Source: an uncultured Clostridia bacterium (GTDB lineage: Bacteria; Bacillota; Clostridia; Christensenellales; Borkfalkiaceae). From it: a stretch of DNA of 64,000 bases. The notes under the pieces are model-generated. The model had not been told where the DNA came from, did not search any database, and worked only from the letters and a program-made list of their open reading frames with translations. Of this stretch, positions 63,247-64,000 are shown in pieces. The translations under genes were made by a program, and so were the position numbers. Positions within the stretch are counted from its first letter, which is position 1. Every line of letters begins with the position of its first letter. The stretch spans positions 1-64,000 of the forward strand of contig CAKNLK010000009.1 of NCBI GenBank assembly GCA_930989535.1, read 5' to 3'.

Positions 63247-64000
63247 ATGAAAAAGAGAGCTTTGTTGGTCGCGGCACTCGGATTGTGCCTGAGCTTTTCC
63301 GTCGGCGTATTTGCCGCCTGCGGAGAGGGGGACAAGGAGTGCGACGGTCACGTCGATGCAAATGCGGACGGCAAGTGCGACGTGTGCGGCGAGGGAATGC
63401 CGGCGCAGCCCGAAGAGGAATACGCAATTACCGACGGCGTGTTCAACTGGGTGTATCAGCAGGGAAAGGAGCAGTTCCTCAAATTTTATGAGGACGGCAC
63501 CTTCTACGGCGAAAACATGGACGGGACCACGCGTACGGGCAGATATAAATTGGTAGAGGCGGGAGATACCATCACTTATACGGACGCGGGGGCGGACTTC
63601 ATCGTCAACAGATTGGATGAAGAGCTCGCATCCCCCACCTTTAAGGACGTGGAAAAGACGGCGAATTCCTATGTCGAATTCTTCGAGGATGACGGCACGA
63701 CGCCCTTGTCCATGATGGTGGATGAGCCGACGGACGCCATCCCGAGAGGGTATCCGGACGACGCGCCGAGCAATCGCATCGCTTATGTGGACAACAAGCT
63801 GCATAACGTCGATATGAAGGCAAACGTCATTTCCGTCCGCACCCTTTCGCATAGCCCGACGCTGAGCTTCACCAAAGAGGATGAAAAGCCGATCGAGCAA
63901 TTCAGACTCATGCTCTCCGACGAAGGGGATATTCCCGCGGGCAGTACGGCAGGGGAGACGGTACAAGATCACTATATCAGCATTACGCAGAGCGGATTCA
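63247..64000 (+). CDS. Lipoprotein, 3' end beyond window
   Basis: ATG 63247 follows AGGAGGA. A lipoprotein signal ends in FAAC (Cys25). It is followed by a short Cys/Asp motif (CDGHVDANADGKCDVCGEG), which looks like a metal-binding mini-domain used near the membrane anchor of several gut Firmicute surface proteins. The next part (FNWVYQQGKEQFLKFYEDGTFYGENM) does not resemble the usual start of a solute-binding protein. By position it may still be the binding protein of the importer. The frame runs off the window. Confidence 0.7.
   Translation, partial: MKKRALLVAALGLCLSFSVGVFAACGEGDKECDGHVDANADGKCDVCGEGMPAQPEEEYAITDGVFNWVYQQGKEQFLKFYEDGTFYGENMDGTTRTGRYKLVEAGDTITYTDAGADFIVNRLDEELASPTFKDVEKTANSYVEFFEDDGTTPLSMMVDEPTDAIPRGYPDDAPSNRIAYVDNKLHNVDMKANVISVRTLSHSPTLSFTKEDEKPIEQFRLMLSDEGDIPAGSTAGETVQDHYISITQSGF

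Overview
The window looks like chromosome from a Gram-positive anaerobe of the Clostridia. The core is GC-rich, with interspersed AT-richer accessory DNA. Evidence for this placement: AGGAGG-type ribosome sites, lipobox lipoproteins with InlB-like and BspA-like repeats, a CIRCE-like heat-shock operator, RqcH, ECF and LplB/YtcP-type transporters, and sigma-A promoters that often carry an extended -10 (TGGTAYAAT). An uncultured Christensenellales/Borkfalkiaceae-like gut bacterium would fit, but that placement is inference. No rRNA, tRNA or CRISPR array was seen.

Region 1 (1-15.0 kb) is a surface and metal-linked locus: the end of a fused ECF ATPase, a DtxR-like protein whose metal ligands are replaced by two CXC motifs, two MacB-like ABC/FtsX fusions, two giant lipoproteins, a membrane-anchored protein with a NEAT-like domain, and a second DtxR-like protein with an iron-type ligand set. 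Region 2 (15.0-19.7 kb) holds a truncated WYL regulator and a decayed integrative element. The element's sigma factor, relaxase and ArdC/serine-recombinase pieces have been cut and fused by deletions, and it also carries an intact DUF4143 ATPase.

Region 3 (19.7-39.2 kb) is mostly housekeeping and stress genes: an Fe-S flavoprotein-like reductase, hsp20 behind a consensus promoter and CIRCE-like operator, a heterodimeric ABC exporter with one broken half and a terminated leader, an aldo/keto reductase, a P-loop kinase overlapping a TtcA-like enzyme, a SpoU methyltransferase, an MFS transporter, a flippase-like membrane protein, an acyltransferase, a GT8 glycosyltransferase, an ArsR regulator, a nitroreductase, RqcH and DinB. 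Region 4 (39.4-44.3 kb) is a Leloir galactose cluster (AraC, galT, galK, galE). Region 5 (44.4-49.2 kb) has a flavin reductase-like protein, a ZIP transporter, and a redox/sulfur module (Crp/Fnr regulator, thioredoxin, rhodanese, CoA-disulfide reductase) with a palindromic site placed for class II activation.

Region 6 (49.4-57.4 kb) is accessory. A subtilase lipoprotein and a tyrosine integrase truncate each other at one junction. Element genes and very small membrane peptides follow. Next comes a self-contained promoter/hairpin/terminator unit that may encode a small RNA. The region ends with a frame-broken leucine-rich surface protein carrying a G9 tract, fused to an IS30 fragment. Region 7 (57.4-64 kb) is a beta-glucoside cluster: AraC regulator, ROK kinase, GH1 phospho-beta-glucosidase, two ABC permeases and the start of a lipoprotein. 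It implies uptake by an ABC transporter followed by intracellular phosphorylation rather than a PTS.
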